Assembly (NCBI RefSeq): GCF_000224145.3 | Contig: NW_004190423.2 | Coordinates: 457,058-521,057, forward strand | DNA length: 64,000 nt | Source of the DNA: Ciona intestinalis | Lineage: Eukaryota; Chordata; Ascidiacea; Phlebobranchia; Cionidae | Reading direction: 5' to 3' | Made by a program: the position numbers and the translations under genes | Shown: positions 62,024-64,000 of the stretch, piece by piece | Layout: each line of letters begins with the position of its first letter | Numbering within the stretch: position 1 is the first letter of the stretch | Notes under the pieces: model-generated | The model's input: the letters and a program-made list of their open reading frames with translations, nothing else | The model's database searches: none | Told to the model about the DNA's origin: nothing

Positions 62024-63585
62024 ATGGACTACAGACTTGTTATTATCTTAGCAATCGCCATAAACGCACTCACCTGTGAAGCCTTGGTGTGTGCCATTGG
62101 CCAGGTAACAAAGCTCGGGTCATACAGATACCGCTGGGCACGTAGAAGGATGACGTGTTCAGATAATGACGTATGTTTCAAACTTGAAATATCGTCGCCA
62201 GCAGAAGCGAATGGAGTTCACTACGGTTCGTATTTACGTTTATTAGGTGGGGTAAGATGGTCCACGTATACTAGGTGGGGTAGGATCGTACTTATGGTGG
62301 GTTGGGGTAAGATGGTACGTTTGGTGGGTTGGGGTAAGATGGTACATTTGGTGGGTTGGGGCAAGATGGTACGTATATTGGGTTGGGGTAAGATGGTACG
62401 TGTGGTGGTTGGAGTAAGATGGTCCACGTATAATACGATGGGGTAAGATCGTACTTATGGTGGGTTGGGGTAAGATGGTACGTGTGTTGGGTTGGGGTAA
62501 GATGGTACATATAGTGGGTTGGGGTAAGACGGCACGTATATTAGGTTGGGGTAAAATGGTCCACGTATTTCAGGTGGGGTAAGATGGTGCGTATATATTA
62601 CAAGGGGTAAGATGGTTCATGTTTTCATTCAATTTTCTCGTTACATTTGGTAGTAAACAAAGAATGTTTAGAGAATTATACAACCGCCACAACCCGAAAA
62701 GAGTGTTGTTAATTGTTTAAAACACAATTAGGAAATATAAAACATTATTTGCTAACAGCCTAACAGTATTCAAATATTCATCTTACCCAGAAGTGCCCAA
62801 CAGCATAAAGTACATAACGATCTAAAGCACATCTTTTTATGTTTAAATTCACAGCTGAGTTCATAAGATGGAAATGTATTGATCCCAGCATATGTTCGAT
62901 GTCGTGCCCTGATGTTCTGCAACATATATATGATACTGACTATCTAAAGAGGAGCATTGATAGAGTGGAAAGTGAAACAAAGTAAGTTCTTGATACAAAT
63001 ATCTCAACTAAACGGTAAGCATGAGGTTTATAATTACACCATGTGTGTCTGGTTTATAGAAAGACACCCATGTTATAACTCAACAGTGAGCATGAGGTGT
63101 ATGAATACACCATGCGTGTCTGGTTTATGGAGAGACACCCATGTTATACCTCAACAGTGAGCATGAGGTGTATGAATACACCATGTGTGTCTGGTGTATA
63201 GAAAGACACCCATGTTACAACTCAACAGTGAGCATGAGGTGTATGAATACACCATGCGTGTCTGGTTTATAGAAAGACACCCATGTTATTACTTGACAGG
63301 GAGCATGAGGTGAATGAAGCCACCATGTATGGTGTGCAACACCCGTGTATTAAACTCTTTGGTTTCCCACCCCGAGGATAAACATGAAAGTATCCTATCT
63401 CGACTGGAAGTGTATGAAGCCACCATGCATAAAGTGCTCATAAATCAAATCAATGGGTTTTCTAAAATAAATTGTTTTGCAGAGAATGCCGCTTTGGCTG
63501 CTGTAGAAACCAACAATGTAACTACAACACTGTCAATAGAATGAAACAACGCATTCAATCTGGAGAACTCATTGGCGTTCCTTAA
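62024..63585 (+). CDS. small secreted single-LU-domain protein
   Basis: Exons: 62,024-62,225 (or to 62,246), 62,855-62,981, 63,483-63,585, with fitting phases (1, 2), giving 143 residues (150 with the longer first exon). MDYRLVIILAIAINALTCEA is a signal peptide. The mature part starts LVCAIGQ and carries C...C (TCSDNDVCFKLE), then WKCIDPSICSMSCPDVL, then ECRFGCCRNQQCN, the CC...CN signature of an LU three-finger domain. The end (KQRIQSGELIGVP) is not hydrophobic, so secretion rather than GPI anchoring is expected. The intron phases match those within each LU unit of the neighbouring three-LU gene, suggesting common origin. The first donor is uncertain because a 27-bp repeat full of donor-like sequences starts at the exon edge. 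If unspliced, the frame continues into the repeat to a stop at 62,444-62,446. Confidence 0.77.
62240..62625. repeat. 27-bp minisatellite of MITE-end sequence, about 14 units
   Basis: GGGTTGGGGTAAGATGGTACG-like units, most 27 bp long, run from the exon-1 edge into a MITE end (AGGGGTAAGATGGTTCATG) at about 62,604. Most units contain GGGGTAAGAT, a near-consensus 5' splice site. Confidence 0.93.
62590..62800. mobile_element. MITE with expanded terminal repeat
   Basis: Interior (ACATTTGGTAGTAAACAAAG, GTTGTTAATTGTTTAAAACA) and right end TTCATCTTACCCAGAAGTGC. Its left end is the last unit of the 27-bp minisatellite, so the array seems to have grown from this terminus. Confidence 0.75.
63015..63310. 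repeat. 71-bp palindromic repeat, about four copies
   Basis: AGCATGAGGTGTATGAATAC, CACCATG(T/C)GTGTCTGGT and GACACCCATGTTATAAC repeat, in the second intron of the single-LU gene. A GAGGATAAACATGAAAGTAT block like that at 20,940 follows. Confidence 0.85.
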
Positions 63586-63894
63586 TTTAAAGTTTCATCT
63601 AATCTGTCTATCTTGTATTATAAATATAAAGCCATGCCCACTTATTGGTTATAAAATTATAGCAGTGACAAAACACTAAAACATTTGATTATAATTGTTC
63701 ATATAAATTACTCATTATAACAGCATCTGTGTATATTAAATATCATGTTCAAAATGGTCCCTTTCTTATCGAAACTGGTTTAAAAAAAGAAGTAACTTAA
63801 CCAATAGAGAATTCGAATGATAAATTAAGCAGTGTTAACTCAAATGAATACATTTAACTCTACATGGAGACAATGAATGTATGAAGTTACATTA

Positions 63895-64000
63895 TGTAAC
63901 ATTGTAACTTATTTATTTTTGTGTGGTGGGGTGGGGCAACAACAGCTGTTATAATACAGATATTCTGTATCTTCTATTCCATACACCTCATGCCTACTTA
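63895..64000 (-). repeat. composite SINE tail at right edge
   Basis: GTAACTTATTTATTTTTGTG, GCAACAACAGCTGTTATAATA and CCATACACCTCATGCC, diverged and cut by the window end. 63,586-63,894 has no gene and may include the single-LU 3' UTR. Confidence 0.6.

Noticed and set aside
62221..62510. Minus-strand frames rich in TILPQP / PSYPNPP repeats
   Set aside because: Reverse translations of the 27-bp minisatellite.

Overview
The window is animal nuclear DNA: AT-rich, split genes with GT-AG introns, very dense in short repeats, with two N gaps. The gene set (ATE1, MNT, CPSF6, a type II TGF-beta-family receptor), small introns, abundant MITE-like and composite SINE-like repeats, and haplotype-style sequence redundancy fit an ascidian tunicate, most likely Ciona. 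The genus is inferred, not proven.

Minus strand, right to left. A type II TGF-beta/activin-family receptor (49,449 to about 54,279) lies just upstream of an intronless CPSF6 (47,077-48,675). Then comes MNT, a MAX-network bHLH-zipper repressor with an N-terminal SID, in 13 exons (28,019-42,205). ATE1 arginyl-tRNA-protein transferase follows, in 13 exons that join in frame from start to stop (18,675-24,660). Last is a secreted CUB-domain gene with its signal-peptide exon at 16,844-16,937 and its CUB exon at 5,587-5,859; its 3' part is unresolved or lies off the left edge.

Plus strand, from 57 kb. A GPI-anchored protein with three LU (Ly6/uPAR, three-finger) domains in seven exons (57,114-60,432) is followed by a small secreted single-LU protein in three exons (62,024-63,585). 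The receptor ectodomain next door belongs to the same three-finger superfamily, so three neighbouring genes carry this fold.

Repeats fill most introns and intergenic DNA: TA-flanked MITEs of about 190 bp with TAGTAGGGTGGGG or TACTGTGGGGTAAG ends; a tRNA-headed composite SINE whose tail also occurs alone and in tandem; 97-bp, 71-bp, 98-bp, about 119-bp and 27-bp tandem arrays; and a small perfect-stem hairpin element. A 1.2-1.4 kb piece of MNT is present twice around a 50-N gap. It looks like two haplotypes joined in the assembly and gives a filled/empty site pair for one MITE.

Exons were found by manual reading of both strands. Splice phases were checked across each junction where stated; no alignment or expression evidence was available.
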